Assembly (NCBI RefSeq): GCF_030272615.1
Contig: NW_026729338.1
Location: forward strand, 31,403 to 95,402
DNA length: 64,000 nt
Direction of reading: 5' to 3'
Source of the DNA: Cryptomeria japonica
Lineage: Eukaryota; Streptophyta; Pinopsida; Cupressales; Cupressaceae
Shown: positions 41,246 to 55,625 of the stretch, one piece after another
Layout of the letters: each line of letters opens with the position of its first letter
How positions within the stretch are numbered: position 1 is the stretch's first letter
Notes under the pieces: generated by a model
Told to the model about the DNA's origin: nothing
Database searches by the model: none
What the model saw: only the letters and a program-made list of their open reading frames with translations
Translations under genes and position numbers: made by a program

Positions 41246-43898
41246 AATACTTTCTCACAAATTATTGAAATACAAATGATGGTTACAAAACATAATTTAG
41301 AAAAATGACACAACCTCTTCTAAATATAGAAAAGGTAGCTAAGACATCCCCTCAAATTTGTAAATATGAAAAAGATAAAATATTGGATGCTAAAATAAAT
41401 CCAAACATATTTAAAGAAACTATAATTCTAATTAGCTCTTTGAATAAGTAAATAAAATAATATATTTTTTAAATAGAACTTAAGAAAAATAAAATAGTTC
41501 AAATTATCCATGGGGAATAGACTAGAAAGATAATATTTTTAAAGATATAGATAATGCTCACTTTTTTTAATCCTTTGCTTCAACCATTGCATGGATAAGG
41601 GAACCCATGCAATTGGAAATTATAGGGTTTGTGTTATTGTAACCTTGCAAATGAAGTCTCAAATAGTATTGATTCCTTTGTAAATCCTCTTTATATAAAT
41701 AAAATAAAATAATTATTAGTTAAAGTTAAAATTTATATGATTATGTATATATGTAATAAATAAAATAGTCTAAAATAAAGAAAATATTAGTCACACATTG
41801 GTGTGCAAAGGATACACCAACAATTATTGCTTTTATTTTGTTTATCAATTTTAAAATATAATGGGACAATGCTTGAGATCAATTTTCTCAATAATTTCCA
41901 CACAAATTTCACATGTTATTTTAAACATTAAATATTAAAACCAATTAAATAAACTAAAATTATTTTAGTAGAAAGTAAAAAGAAAGTATGTGTAAATTGA
42001 TTACATATGTTCCTTCAAAATTAATGTGGGTGCATAGTAAGATGTACACACCCCTTGACGAAGAAGATGATTTGGATGTCTTCAAATATCAAAAATAAAA
42101 TTTCATGACAATAATGAAAAGTGATAGATAATCACTAATTTTGGAGGCCATATAAAAATTTAAGGAAAAACTATTTTAAAAATAATATTTTTAATCAAAA
42201 CTTTACAATCTAGTTGAACCTATATGTATTAGTTGATATCATCATATATGTTCCATAATTTGGTTTGATAAATTAAAATACTACAAACTATACAATTGCA
42301 AATCCTTGTAAAGAAAAATTGATCTCCTTATATTTTTCTTTGTGTTGCTCTCTATATATGTCCGCCTTTCTATCTAGCCTTTTCCTCTACTAATCTATCT
42401 CTCTTTTTCTTTATATATATAAATATTTCTCTCTTCCTCTCTATCTCCCTATCTTTTTCTCGCAATGGCTCTTTGTCTCCCTCTCTATCTCTCTCTTTAA
42501 TATAACTTTATCTCTCTTTTTTCTTGTATCTCTTTCTTTTTCTCTCTATAGTTATCTCTTTCTCCACTCTCTTATCTCTTTTCCCCCTCTCTCTCCCAAC
42601 TCTCTCTTGGTTTCAATATATCTCTCTCTTTATTCATCTATCACTCTTTCACTAAATATAGATCACTCCACATATTTCTACATTGAAATAAATCAATTTA
42701 TGCGGAAATTTTTCCTACACTATTATTTTGAAGAGAGAGTTATAAAAATTTCAAGATTTTAACAATTATATAAAACATAAACATATTCAAATATAAAATA
42801 AATAATATATATTATATCACAAGTGTATATGGGAAATCCTTTCAAGGAAAAAAAATCCATATTCTAGAGCCACTCAATGAATTATTTAGCAAGTCATGAA
42901 TGTAATACACTTGTAGGGAAAACCTTTGTAAGAGTATCACTAAATAAATATCTAGAGGAATTCTTACAGCTTAACAATATCTACAAAACCCTACATGCAA
43001 CCTTCACCTCAAGTACTTAATATATAGGAGATAAAAAACTTGAAATCATCCAATGGTAATTAGAAACCCATGATCTAAAACTACTTAAAAGTGGTAACAC
43101 CAATCAAAGATGTCTTATGATATTTCATATAATACTACATAAGTTCGTCAATAGGTGTAACTCCCCTTTACAACTATTTTATGCATCCAACAATTTTTAA
43201 TATTTCTTAAGCAAACTTTAAAGGGCCATAACTAATCGTGTGGACTGATTAAATCATTTTTTAAAGAATTAGATAATCAAAGAAATTTTACTTTTTGATT
43301 AAAAAAAGAACTATATAACCTAATAATTATCTAGATTTTATATATAAAAATAATATCTTTGATTAATTGACATGACATAAAATATTGAAACGATGTCTGT
43401 TTTTTTATGCTTGATTTAATCTATAGAAAAATACTTTAAAATAATACAGAATTATCTATGCAGCTAGATTACTCTTTAAAGTTGTCTTTAAATGTAAATA
43501 AAAATTATGAACCAAGTATCCCATAGTCATCTCATTCAAAATGAATTATACTTTAATTCAAAATGAATTATACTTTAATATAAAACAAAGTTTCAATAAG
43601 AACAAATCCATGTCTTTTTTTATTGCCAAATTATTTTTTTAGAATAAAATTTATAATTACGTTTCCTAAAAAAACATTAACATCGATTTCTTTTGAAAAT
43701 TAACGTTGTGTAGGGTGCACGTGAATGAGGTTCCCCTCAACAACTTACGATGAACATTTGCTTCATGATTACCCACAACATTTCATTGATGACTAGTTTG
43801 CAAAATTGAAGAAAATGTGCTTTCCTTTCACATTGGATGCGCTTTCTAATTTTCTTCGGACTTGACTTTTGTCATAAATAAATGCATCCCCCATTTAC
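41246..43898. other. AT-rich intergenic region, no gene seen
   Basis: No coding or LTR signal on either strand. It contains a pyrimidine tract at 42340-42660 and a 22-bp tandem duplication near 43535-43580 (TTCAAAATGAATTATACTTT twice). Confidence 0.6.
42340..42660. repeat. Pyrimidine-rich CT microsatellite-like tract
   Basis: Imperfect (TCTC)n, TCTTTCTC and CTATCTCTCT runs over about 300 bases on plus. Confidence 0.85.
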
Positions 43899-44389
43899 TG
43901 TAGAATTTTGAACCTGACCTATCCTCTCTGAACCAACTGATTAGCAAACAATAACAGCAAAAAGAAGAAATTGCAAAAAGAAATCACAATTCAGAATAAA
44001 AAACAAAGTGCCTTCTTTTTTTGGAATTGCACACACCAATATCTTTATTGAAGCTTAATTAAAAAATTACATAGAGGCTGTATATATAAAGAATTTGTAG
44101 TCTAGAAGAATAAATAATAACTACAGTTCTAAATGTATTCCTAGCTTTGCATGGAAAGCTACTAAGGCTCTCAAACTAAAAAAACAAACTACTCCCTAAA
44201 TTAAGAATACAATAAGTGCATGCACAACATGCTTTATTTTCTAGGAAACAAACTCATGCAAAAAGCAAAACTAAAAATAGTCCTAAGGATTAATGCATGT
44301 TGGAGTACATGCTTTATTTGCAAGAATAAACAAAAAACTATTAACTAAACTAATCTAGCTGCATGCTAGAGTAGCATCAGGCCTCAACA
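43899..44389 (-). mobile_element. Copia F 3' LTR
   Basis: 491 bp. Read on minus it begins TGTTGAGGCCTGATGC next to a polypurine tract and ends CAAAATTCTACA. TTTATATATACAGCC lies near the middle-to-end, a likely TATA box. It differs from the LTR family of elements A, B and C. No second copy is in the window. Confidence 0.85.
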
Positions 44390-44400
44390 TACTCCCCCTT
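44390..44400 (-). other. Polypurine tract of Copia F
   Basis: On minus AAGGGGGAGTA directly precedes the LTR start TGTTGAGG. Confidence 0.9.
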
Positions 44401-44439
44401 GATGCTGAGAGGGCTCACAATCTTATCTCGTAGTGCTAT

Positions 44440-46450
44440 AAACTAAGCTTTTGCAACCGCTTTGGTGAATATATCTGCTAGCTGATCCTGGGTGTTGATG
44501 TGCTTCAATTCGACATCCTTCTTCTACACCAAATCTTGTATGAAGTGATATTTCAAATCAAAATGCTTTGTTCTACTGTGATGAACCAGATTCTTAGCTA
44601 ACTTGATGGCACTCACATTGTCACAATAAATTACTATAGGCTGAATTTGTTTTTCTCCAATTTCTTCCAAAACTTTTCTGAGCCAAAGAGCTTGTGTACC
44701 TGTTGAGGTAATTGCAACATACTCTGCTTCTATAGATGAGAGGGCAACAATACTTTACTTTTTTGAGCTCCAGGTAATCAAACCAGAACCAAAAGAAAAA
44801 CAATTTACAGATGTAGATTTACGGTCATCGATACTACCTCCCCAATCTGAATCACTAAATCCTACAAGATTGAACTTTTCAGAAGAGTAGTAGTGAATAC
44901 CAAAACTTAAATTCCCTTTCACATACCTCAAAATCCTCTTGGCTGCCTTCATATGTATTTCAGATGGATTTGTCATATACCTTGAAACAAGTAAAACTAA
45001 ATAGGCAATATCAAGCCTCGTGTGGATTAGAAACATCAAACTCCCCACAATACTTATGTAAGTTGTCTCATCAACTAAATCAGCACTATCATCTCTACAT
45101 AACAAATCTCTATGAGAACTTGGAGTGGAGGCAAGGTTACAATTAGTCATATTAAATTTCTTCAGCATATCCTGTGCATACTTTGTTTGACAAATGAAAA
45201 TCTCATCCTTACTTTGATAAACCTCCATTCCAAGAAAATATTTCATCAGACCAAGATCTTTCATCTCAAATTCTTTCATCATACCAGCTTTGAATTCATC
45301 TTTCATCTTAGAACTACTACCCATATACAAAAGATCATCAACATACAAACTTATGATGAGAATATGAGTACCTTCTTGTTTGTAGTAAAGGGTAGGATCA
45401 CTCTTACTTCTCTGGAAGCCATTCTCCTAAAAGTATCCATCAATCTTGGCATACCATGCTCTTGGTGCTTGCTTGAGGCCATACAAAGCCTTCTTCAACT
45501 TGTAGACATAATTATCTTTTCCTTCCACTTCAAAACCTTGTGGCTGCTCCACATATACTTCCTCTTCTAAGTGCCCATTCAAGAAGGAACTTTTCACGTG
45601 CATACGATGTATGCTCCAATTCTTCTGAGCTACTAATGAAATCAACATTCTTATGGTCTCTTGTCTTGCTACTGGTGCAAATGTCTCTTCATAGTCAATT
45701 CCATACTTCTGTGTGAAGCCTTTAGCAACTAATCTTACCTTGTGTCTTTCAACACTCCCATCACTATTAAATTTGGTCTTGTAGACCCATTTGGTGCCAA
45801 TCCTTTTTTTGTCATGTGGAAGTTCTGTTAACTCCCAAGTGTCATTCCTGTGAATGGAATCCATCTCTTCTTCCATGGCTTTCACCCAAACCTCATTAGT
45901 ACATGCATCTTCAAAACATGATGGTTTAAAATTAGCCTTTGGCTAATAAAGCAAAATTCACTGTCTCACCTATTGGGTTTTCTTCATGTACTTGATTTCC
46001 ACTCTTCTGGTAGATATCACTCAATCTCCTTACCTTCCTTGTAGAACTTGGAGAAGAAGCTGGACTTGAACTTGGTACTAAAGAACTTGATGAAGGATTG
46101 CTTGGTGGAGTTAAACCACTGAATATAGAAACATTAGTTGGCTGGTCATGATCAATATCAGCAATTATATCATCATTCAAAATAGATTTTGGCTTCTCAA
46201 CATGGCCTTTTTGATGACCATAAACTCCCCCTTCATCAAAAATCACATCTCTTGAGACAATAAGCTTGTTAGTGAGGGGATTATACAATCTATAAGCCTT
46301 GCTTTTCTCACTATATCCAATAAAAATACATGACTCACTCTTTGCATCTAACTTCTGTCTATTCTGATCAGGTACATGCACATAAGCCAAACAACCAAAA
46401 ACTTTGAAATGATTAACATTAGGCCTTTTAACATTAGGCTGTATATTATT
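44440..46450 (-). pseudogene. Copia F: integrase C-terminus, reverse transcriptase, RNase H
   Basis: On minus the first recognisable part is the integrase C-terminal segment NHFKVFGCLAYVHVP, FIGYSEKSKAYRLYNP and SRDVIFDEGG, then a Ser/Pro linker. A frameshift near 45945 precedes the reverse transcriptase ([41 protein letters not shown], catalytic YVDD near 45345 intact). RNase H follows (RILRYVKGNLS, SDSDWGGSIDDRKST, SSIEAEYVA, YCDNVSAIKLAKN, TKHFDLKYHF, QLADIFTKA). Three in-frame stops are at GYF-stop-ENG, SKK-stop-SIV and DLV-stop-KKD; at least the first two sit where Gln is expected. The element is cut off at about 46450, so integrase core, protease and gag are lost. Confidence 0.93.
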
Positions 46451-49120
46451 AGTGTTGTTTTCTAAATTAAGTTTTTTATTCATTTGTATTTAATTTTATA
46501 AATCATATTTTATTTTATTTTTCAAATATATAATTAAGTCTTTGTATATCTTTATATCATAGTTTGCATATTTGGACAAAGAGAGTACTCGGCAAGTCCA
46601 TATATTTTGACTCCACTAGAGCTCGGCAAATATCCACAAAATCTTGGCAACTTAGAGAGTACTAAAAATTAAAATTTTTTTAAAAAACATATATTTTTTG
46701 CAAAATTCAATTACAACATGTATTAAATTAAAAGTTGACATCTCAAAAGAGAAAATACATAGTTTTATAGCCAAAAAATAAAGTGAAAAATACGTTTTAA
46801 CCTTTATTTTACCCATGTTGATGTTTTTATCCATATTTTTCGTGTGTATATAAAAACTCGTGAATTAAATTTGTCAAAACTCGTACAAATAATTCATGAG
46901 TACATTGTTTGTCATATCAATCATATAAACTACAAGACAATTATGCTCATATTGAAAAGCTCGAATTCGAATTCAATGTACTCAAAATCTACCCACAAAG
47001 AATTCTAAAACTACTCTATCTTTAAGATAGCGTATACCACATAAATATTAATTTTTTAATATTGATAAATCAATTTGTACAAATCAACTTTATTCCCTAA
47101 ATTAAATACCCATATCAATTTACATCTAATTCTCTGGAATGACATAACTAAATCAAAATAAATCAATATTATATACATTTGTGTCTAAATATAAAACTCT
47201 CAAATTTGAATGTGTGAAACCAGGCTAGCAATTTACATAACGACACTCGTGAAGTTGACGAAATATTACCTAAACACCATGAACGGTGCAGATTCAATCC
47301 AGGGAGCTAGGAAAGCCTGTACACCATCCAGTACAATGTTTTTTCTAAAGTCCTTTGTATGAATGAGTGATGATTATGAATGATCCTGAAAAAGGACAAA
47401 ATGTGGGCCACAAATCTTAATCACAAAGGTGGAATACCTGTGAACTTTATGAATGAAGCTAAAGAGGATCATGTGACCATGTACCTATCATGTGACCACC
47501 CCCATGTGGCACATCAACCACAATCATTAAGCTATATATACCACGCTAAAACTCAGAAAAATCAAGCCTTGTTTTTCTGAATATCTCTTCTGCTCTTAAC
47601 GTGTGTGGATGGGTCAAATCTTCTGTTCATAGAGCATGTGCCGGTTCAAAGTCTCATGCTGGGGTTAATGTCTTATGTTCATAGCTCGTGTGTCGGGTCA
47701 AAGTGTTAAAACTAGATATAGTTTTTTATAATAATAAAAATGTAGCCTAGATATACAACGCATATACCCCATCTAGTAGAATAAGTTTTCATAATAGAAA
47801 TGCGGTCTTTATATACATTCACTAGACAAAAAATCATCTACTTTAGTTCGACGTTTCATTTTATTTAGGCATATATTTATCCACTTTTATACAATTATTT
47901 ACATACATTTATTCTTTAAGCATTGTCTTTGGCATGGTTTATATAATAATCATTCAATTTTAATATAAAAATAAAGATGTAGGAATTATATTCAGAAATG
48001 TTTCGAAGTTATATCAATCATATTTAATTCTTCAACTCTAAATTATGATCTAGGATCGTAGTTGTAGCAAGTTTGTTGAGTAATACAACAACAATGACAA
48101 AACTATCCTATATTGTAGGTCCAATCAATACTAATCGCTACAAACCTTATACCATAAAATTATTTAGTCTATTATAAAATTGAGTGAACTGATTGTAAAT
48201 ATTTTAGGACATGCATTGTGATCTAATACATTTTCCAACTGCAACAATACCAACTAATGTTATTTCTCAAGGATAAAAAAATATTAGTGCATAGGTTAAT
48301 AGTATATCATTAACATGTGTACTTTGTAAAGAGCATTGTGGACATTTGAAGTAGAATTTTTTTTCTAAATTAATTTCTTAGTGTACATATTCTTATCAAA
48401 ATGACCATAAATTTTAAATCAAATATTATTTTCAAAAAAAAATATCAATTGAATACTATTGTTAGTTCCAAAAATTTGATTAATTATTAATTTATGTATT
48501 GTAAAGTTATATATAACTTTTTTTATTTTTAGTAATTTGATATTAAACAAATAGCATGCTTTCAAACATATAAATAAGAGAAGGATTTTTTTTAGAGAGT
48601 AATATTTTGTTTATTTATTTAGATATATTAATTAGTTTATGTCACTTGAAAATTTCTAAAAAATGTTAGTTTAGTCACACTGAGAAAGTTTGACTCTAAC
48701 TCATACCATTACAATGTATTTTCTTTCCACTCCTTCTCACTCGCATGAGTTCTTATTTTTGATTCAACACCTTCCTCCAAAAATTAAATTTATAATTTAA
48801 AGAAATTTCTTAAAAATTATCATGATCTCCAACACTATAAAATGAACGACTTAATTGACAAATGAAAAAATTGGTCCAAACAATACCTAAAAATATTCTC
48901 ATCACATGTTATTTATTTTTCTATAAATTTCAAGGAAAGTGGAAAAAGAAATTATTTAAAATTCATTGCTAGTCATACTTCATTGTTAAAAAGCATCCAT
49001 ACATATTAAAAGCATATAAAGTTTTTTGTACAATTTGATTTCTAGTCAACCTTGAGTTTATATGATTGTCATTTTATGAGTTATTTCCAACATCAAAAAT
49101 TGACACTCATTTGTTTTGTC

Positions 49121-49220
49121 CATTTTTTCTTATAATAACCTTAATGACTCAAATATATTATCAATTTTTTTTTATTCATTTTTTCATATAATAACCTTAA
49201 TGACTCACATATATTATCAA
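49121..49220. repeat. 56-bp tandem repeat, two copies
   Basis: CATTTTTTCTTATAATAACC at 49121 recurs as CATTTTTTCATATAATAACC at 49177, with CTTAATGACTCA following in both. Confidence 0.92.
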
Positions 49221-49989
49221 AAATATTTTACAAAATGGTCTACATGCACTACAATCTCTATTTGATTGCACTAAGTTCTATAGAATGAATTTGAACCTTA
49301 CACAAAGAGACTATGATGTGGCCCTATGGATATGCTAATAAAACTTTGGATGATAGGATGGACATATTACGAGGATGACAAACACTTCTATTATATACAA
49401 TAAGTTTAAGGTTTAATAATTTTATTAGTTGTTGTTTGAAGTATATTATTAAAAAAATGAAAGGTAGAGATCTTTTTTTATGATTTTATTATTATAAAGG
49501 AAAAAGAAGAGTTATATAAGGGCCCCATAACCTTCAAAAAAATCCAATAAATACAATAATAGGAAAAATAGAAATGAATAAATCAAAGCCTTTTAACCAA
49601 CATAATACCAATAGAGACAACAACAGAAAATTCAATAAAATTCTAGTTGAAAGGTAGCCAAAACATTTTTAAAAATATACGACGATGCCATAGGTTGATT
49701 GGATGGCTAAATCATTAAGGTTTTCTACAACTTCCTAATCTATTTTGTAGAGATTTTAGTTTAATTTATAGGTATTCCTTCTTAGTATCATTTGTGTTTC
49801 CACCTTGCTTCATCTTCTAACTTCTAGTCATCTTGCTTAGACCATTTCCCAAATTTGTACACTTTCTATTTTTGTATTACCTTGGTTACTCTAGTACTTA
49901 TAAAATCCAAGCAGTTTTTTATCTTATATTCCTCCAAATTTCCCTTAACCTGTCACATCTCTTGCTAAAATATCCAAACCTTAAATTCT

Positions 49990-50310
49990 AGAATGACCAT
50001 TGTCTCCGTAAAATTTACATTTTATTGAAAGAAGACCTCCAAGGATTCGTTCTCTTTATCCTTTGAAATTTCAATTGTTATGTCTTGTAAATCCTTATTC
50101 ATCCTTTTATTATAATTAATTACCCTTTCATAAAACCTAGCTAGGAGTTCAGAACTTTCCTTACAGCCCCAACCTTACCATTTAACAAGTGGTAAGCTAG
50201 TAGAAGCTTCTTCTTTTGACTTAAAATTTATCTACACAATTGGATAAGAAGTAAATTCCAATATTTTTTGGTGCTTTTAAGAGGCCCCTAAGAATCATTG
50301 TATAAATGAT
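49990..50310 (-). pseudogene. Decayed coding-like stretch, unknown
   Basis: One minus frame with four or five stops reads HQKILEFTSYPIV, FKSKEEASTSLPLVKW, then ESSELLARFYERVINYNKRM and DLQDITIEISKDKENESLE. The Lys/Glu-rich, helix-prone end resembles in style the coiled-coil tail of the extra LINE ORF at 24696, but I cannot show homology. It may be chance. Confidence 0.3.
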
Positions 50311-51664
50311 CTAGAGTCAAAACTCCCTTTTTCAAATGAATGCAAGGTCACTTAGGCCATCCTTAATTGTGTACTTTTTAATGGCTTGATTTGAATGGAA
50401 AGTATATTTTTCATTACAAATGAGGAAAGAGATCTATTTTAAATTCCTTTGTAAGAAATATTTATGCACTGTCACCACTTATCTACATAAGTCTAATAGG
50501 AATAATTTATTTCTCATAAATTTTGGAACCTTGTACAATTCTCTCAAAAAAATATAACTCTATTATAAGTAAAAATGGATAAATGTAATACCTATCTTAT
50601 TGCTTCACTATTTTTTCTAGCTTCAAAGGATATGTTTCTATCTATATCAATTTCTTAAAAAAATAACACGAAAAAGTAAAACAATCAATGACCCTTCTGA
50701 AGAATTTGGCATTCTATTTAAGCCTATTTGGGGATAATATTTACATACTTTATTTTGGTTCAATGCTCATGAGTCCTTCAATTTTAATCCCTATAAATTT
50801 TCCTCTCTTAGATATTGCATATGCTAGATATGAAGTCACAGTTTAAATTAAATAACATTAGCCAATTGATCTTGTAGCCTACCATTAATTAGAGTGACCC
50901 AATAAAAATGATCCCTTAAAATATAAGGATCCGATTACAACCTTCTATTGACGTAGAAACCTTTATAAAGATTAAAATTTACTTTGTTTGGAAAAGTTCA
51001 TTGGTTAGATAATATATCCATATTTGTCATATAAGTTTTCACCCATAGAATTATTTAGGTGATTATCCATCTTTGAGTCTCATTAAATGTAAAAAATATC
51101 ACATCTATGAGAAGTTACATCTTCTTCCCAAATATTTTTGTGTGATTCCACTTTTTGGAAATCTCCATAACTCTGGCAAGAAACTATATGTTCAATCATT
51201 GCCTTAATGTTGCCTATATTAGCACCCTTGCATTTTCTATATTAGCTCTTTACGATATTCCCTACTTCATCTTGTTGGTTTCTTCCCTTATATGTTTAAC
51301 GGTTATCTTAATAATCTCCTCTACTAATGGTTCATTTTTGTCAAGATTTTTTCTTGAAGTTAATATTGTTGCAAATAACATGAAAAATGACATCCAAAAG
51401 AAGGTTAGGGTTGCAATCAAAGAGAGATTTTATAGGATATTTTATAGAGTTGAAATTATTAGAACCAACAAAAAAATTACTTTACGGCCTAGAAGCAATC
51501 CAATTAGGTTTGGGAGGATCGGAACAAAAGGTTTGGGAATTGAGGATTTCAAAGCGAGTTTTGTGCGTCGAAGATGGGATGAGGCATAAATAATGCAACC
51601 CATGTTTTCAGGGGATATGAAAGTCTTATGGAGGGGCTAAGCAATGGCTGAGAGAAAGTGAGTG

Positions 51665-52950
51665 AGAAAGAATGGAGGCTAAGAAAGTTCAAAAAAAAAT
51701 TAAGATGCCAAAGGTAAGTAATCCAATTGAAGATGACCGAGTCATCTCTTTTTTCCATGATAGTCAATCTTGGAATGGTTCAATTTCCATGTTGAAAGAA
51801 AGAGCTTGTTTCATTAAATGGGTGGGTATTGGCCAACATTTAGCAAGGTTAAAAAATAGTGTAAGGCTAATTGGAAATTTAAGTTTGATATCAAAACTAT
51901 GTCAAATGGCTTCTTTAAGGTAATAGCTAAAAATGGGTGTGCTAAAAGTTGGTTTTAAAAAATGGGCCCTTTTTAATGGGAGGCAGAGGAGTGTACATCA
52001 AGGATTGGGAACCAAATTTCAACCTATTGTAGGCAAATATGGAGGAGATTCCCATTTGGATTAGGTTGTACAAGTTTCCCAAGGAATACTAGAATGATGA
52101 CATTCTAAAAAAAATGAGAATAACTTAGGGTTTTTCATTAAGGCAAATGAAGTGATAGAGACTAAGGATTGTAGCATGTATTGCTGAAATTGTATTAGCT
52201 TGAAACCTCATGGTAATTTGCCTAAATCAATGGACATAAGAACAAATACTAGATTTTGGCATCAACAGATTGAAGTGGAAGAAAATATGGAAAATTGTAA
52301 AAAATGTTAGAGATATGGGCATGCAGAGGAGGAATATATTGTTGGTGACAAAGGGAAAGTAGTAGCTAAGGAATAATTAGCAAACAAACTACTACGACTT
52401 TTAGAAAGTGTTAGTGGGAAAATAAATGGTGAAAATAATATTAACCTAGTGGACAAGGAAAATGCAAGGGATGTGGCAAATGGAGCCAAATCCTAGAACG
52501 TCAAAGAAGGATTGGTCCCTAGCTAGGACCAAACAATGGTCACACCTTCTAGAGAGGATAGGGATAGAAGAAATTGCAAAGAATTTCAAGCATAGTTTGG
52601 GAAAGAGTATGAGTGGCTTATCAAAGAGTGTTGGGAAGAATATATCTTTCAACCAAGAGGGGGTTAACATAAATAAAAAGGATCACATCATACAAATATG
52701 CAATGATAATGAAAAAATGGTATTTTTGATGGGTGAAGCAATTGCAAAATTGGAAAGAGTTATGGAAGTGATTGGTAATGGAGTTACAAGAAAAGGAAGG
52801 GAAGATCGAGTTGACATAGCATGTCAAATAGATGTAGGTGCAATGAGTGGAGAAACTCAAAGGGAGATGAATGTAGAGCATTCAAGCAAACAGAAGGAGG
52901 AGTGGGGTTCAATGGAGGAGGAGGATGAGTGGGTATTGGTAGATGAATAA
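51665..52950 (+). pseudogene. LINE ORF1 remnant, copy 2
   Basis: Same as 860-2145: DUF4283-like and zinc-knuckle traces, acidic tail, same stops. Confidence 0.72.
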
Positions 52951-53232
52951 TTTATTCTAGAAATTAGAACTATTGGTCAAATTGGGGCTAACTGGGAAAC
53001 TTGGAATGGAGGAAAAGAGATCTAGGGGAAGAAAGACTAATAAAATAAGATTGGAGATTTTAGGTTACACTAAAAGTTTAGAGAAAAAAATTGTAGGGAA
53101 GGGTGTTACCCTTCCTAATGAGCAATACAAATCCTTAGTTGGAATTTCAGGGGATGCAATACCCCTAACAAAAGGTGTCTGGTCAAGAGAGGTCTCAATC
53201 AAGCACACCCATATTTGGTGTTATTACAAGAA

Positions 53233-54205
53233 ATGAAGCTTAGTAGTTGGGAAGTGAAAAACTTACTTGAATGTGGCATTTGTGGAAGGGCTCATTCGTA
53301 GAGGTTGTAGGGATATGGGTGGGTTGGATTTTTTATGGAACCTAGTCACTATTGGTCTAAAAAATTGGCTTGCTTCTAAATGTTCAAAAATTGTCAAAAT
53401 TCATTATTTTAGCCTCAATTGCGATTTCTTTGTGATGAACATTTATGGTCCATTGCAAGATAGAAAGAAAGTTGAGGTGTGGCACTATATTTTTGAAGTG
53501 TTGAAGTGAGTAGAGGATTCATTAGTTATTTTAGGGGGTGATTTCAATGATACTCTTGAGATAGCTGATAAATTGGGGGCACAATTGGAGTTAGGTGGTT
53601 CTTAGAAAGCCTTCCAAAACTATGTTACAAGAAATGGTGTATGGGAGATTAAGATAAAAATTGGTTCTTACACATGGTTGAATAGAAGATGGGGTGTGTC
53701 TCATATTGCAAAAAAGATAGATAGACTCTTTGTGGGAGGTGAATGGGAAACTAAACTGTATTTGAGGCTTTGATCCTTCCATTGATAGCGTCAAAACATT
53801 TTTTGATGTAGTTACTGATTCAGATGGATTAGGTTCTAGCTCGATGTCCCTTCAAATTTGAGAAAATGTGGTTGAGTGATAGAAATGTTAAAGACTTAAT
53901 TGTTCAATGGCAGAATGAAGCACCACCAATAGAAGGCAAGAAAGCCTTTGTTTTCTTCAAAATGCTTCAATATATTAAGGGTAAATTGAATGAGTGGAAC
54001 AAACCAAAGTTTGGAAATATTTTTTGAATGAGAATTGAAAGTGGAAGAGGAGCTGAAATTAATTCAAGAAAGAATTATGAGTGAAGAATGACAGAAGAGA
54101 TATACCAAGAGGAAAAAGATCTAAAATCAAAATATGCTAAAATTCTTGCTCATGAAGAAATTTATTAGAGGAAAAAATCAAGGGAATGTTGATTGAAAGA
54201 GGGAG
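53233..54205 (+). pseudogene. LINE ORF2 endonuclease remnant, copy 2
   Basis: Same as 2428-3400, with ILGGDFN and KIDRLF motifs. It contains one of the two substitutions that separate the copies (54136). Confidence 0.82.
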
Positions 54206-54427
54206 ATGTTATTGTTGTCGCTGAAGAAGTGCAAGAACCTAAAAATCAGAACAATCAGAAGACTCCAAGGTAAGTAAGCTTGAATCATTCTGAAAAATTA
54301 GATAATTGGTGATAAGAATAAAGGTTTCATGACTAGAAGAAGGTTAGTTGTAGAGAAGTATGTTTGATTTCTACAGTTGAACCTAAAGATGTTGTTGAAG
54401 CTTGTAAAGATGAAAGTTGGATGAGAG
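54206..54427 (+). pseudogene. Copia A pol piece before RT, copy 2
   Basis: Same as 3401-3622. Confidence 0.8.
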
Positions 54428-55625
54428 AGTTGGAATGATTTGATGCCGGGAGAAAACTGAGAGGGGGGGTGAATCAGTTTTCTCACAAGTACAACAATGA
54501 ATGCAAATTATAAGATTAATAATGGAGCACAATACAGTGAAATATAAAGAATGAAAGAAAAATACACATGACACCAATAGTTTGACTTAAAAACCCGGTA
54601 AAGGGAAAAACCACAGTGGGAAACCCTACCCACAATCAGATAATACTTCTACACCAGTATGTGAAATAATTATAATATGGGTTGCACTTACAATTAGGCC
54701 AACAACCTAGAGCTCACTGCTCATCACAAAAGAGAAGTCTCACTGACTTACAAAACATCGGACTACAATCTGGAGAAAATGAACTGTGAAAGTAGCATCC
54801 ACTAATGCTTGATACAGTTTCGGTTAAGCACAGATGTCTGCCCTGCAATACCAAATCCTTATGATCCCTTTGCTGAAAGATATGACTTTATTCACACATA
54901 AACCTTTCTCTCATAATGCAGACATAACCATCGATCCCAAAGACCATACCTAATTACATGAATAATTTACCTATAGATATAGATCATCAACCTTAATGAT
55001 AAGGTCGGCTAAACCCTAAACCCAAAAACCATAATTACAAAATTACATCACACGGTACCACCAAACCAATATTATGATGCACATTAAATATCATGGACCT
55101 AATTCAAATATCCAAACAATTATATCTACCGAAAATTCTACTAAGACCAAAATCCAACATGTTTCACCAACTGGTAGAAACCCTTAGTGCAATAACACAG
55201 AGAGTCTAACCAGATCCAAATAGGACCATCATAACAACACGCTAGCTAATGCAAAATCACCAAGAACTTAGGATACAATCAAGAAGCACCTTCATCATGA
55301 TAGAAACCGATTCCATAAGCCGGACCAAAATCATATAACCAAAACATCAAATATCGCTAACCGGTAAACTAACCGGTACCAAGAAATATCAACCAGGAGC
55401 ATAAGCGATAGTTATCAGAGCACCAAAACATGAACCAACATAATATAACAAGCATATAACCATCTTGAATAAGCATCCAAAACCGAATCCAAGGATCTGA
55501 TTATATCGGATTAGAATCGAAGCCAAAACCAAGACACCAAGTCTAATCGGGATAGAAAATCTTATCCAACCGGGATAGTGTTGACATCAATGATAATACT
55601 TAACCAAATCCAGCATATGCCAATA
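54428..55625 (-). mobile_element. Solo Copia LTR, copy 2
   Basis: Same as 3623-4820, with GAGAG target duplications at 54423-54427 and 55626-55630. Its presence at the same site shows that the duplication came after this insertion. Confidence 0.88.

Larger units (their letters stand above)
46451..50805. other. Intergenic region before repeat copy 2
   Basis: Mostly AT-rich sequence without a recognised gene. It holds irregular repeats near 47587-47709 (CTTCTG/CTTATG TTCATAG...GGTTCAAAGT/GGGTCAAAGT), a 56-bp tandem pair at 49121-49220, and a decayed coding-like stretch on minus near 49990-50310. Confidence 0.6.

Noticed and set aside
44621-45570. Plus-strand frames opposite Copia F
   Set aside because: They are antisense to a clear RT-RNase H coding region.
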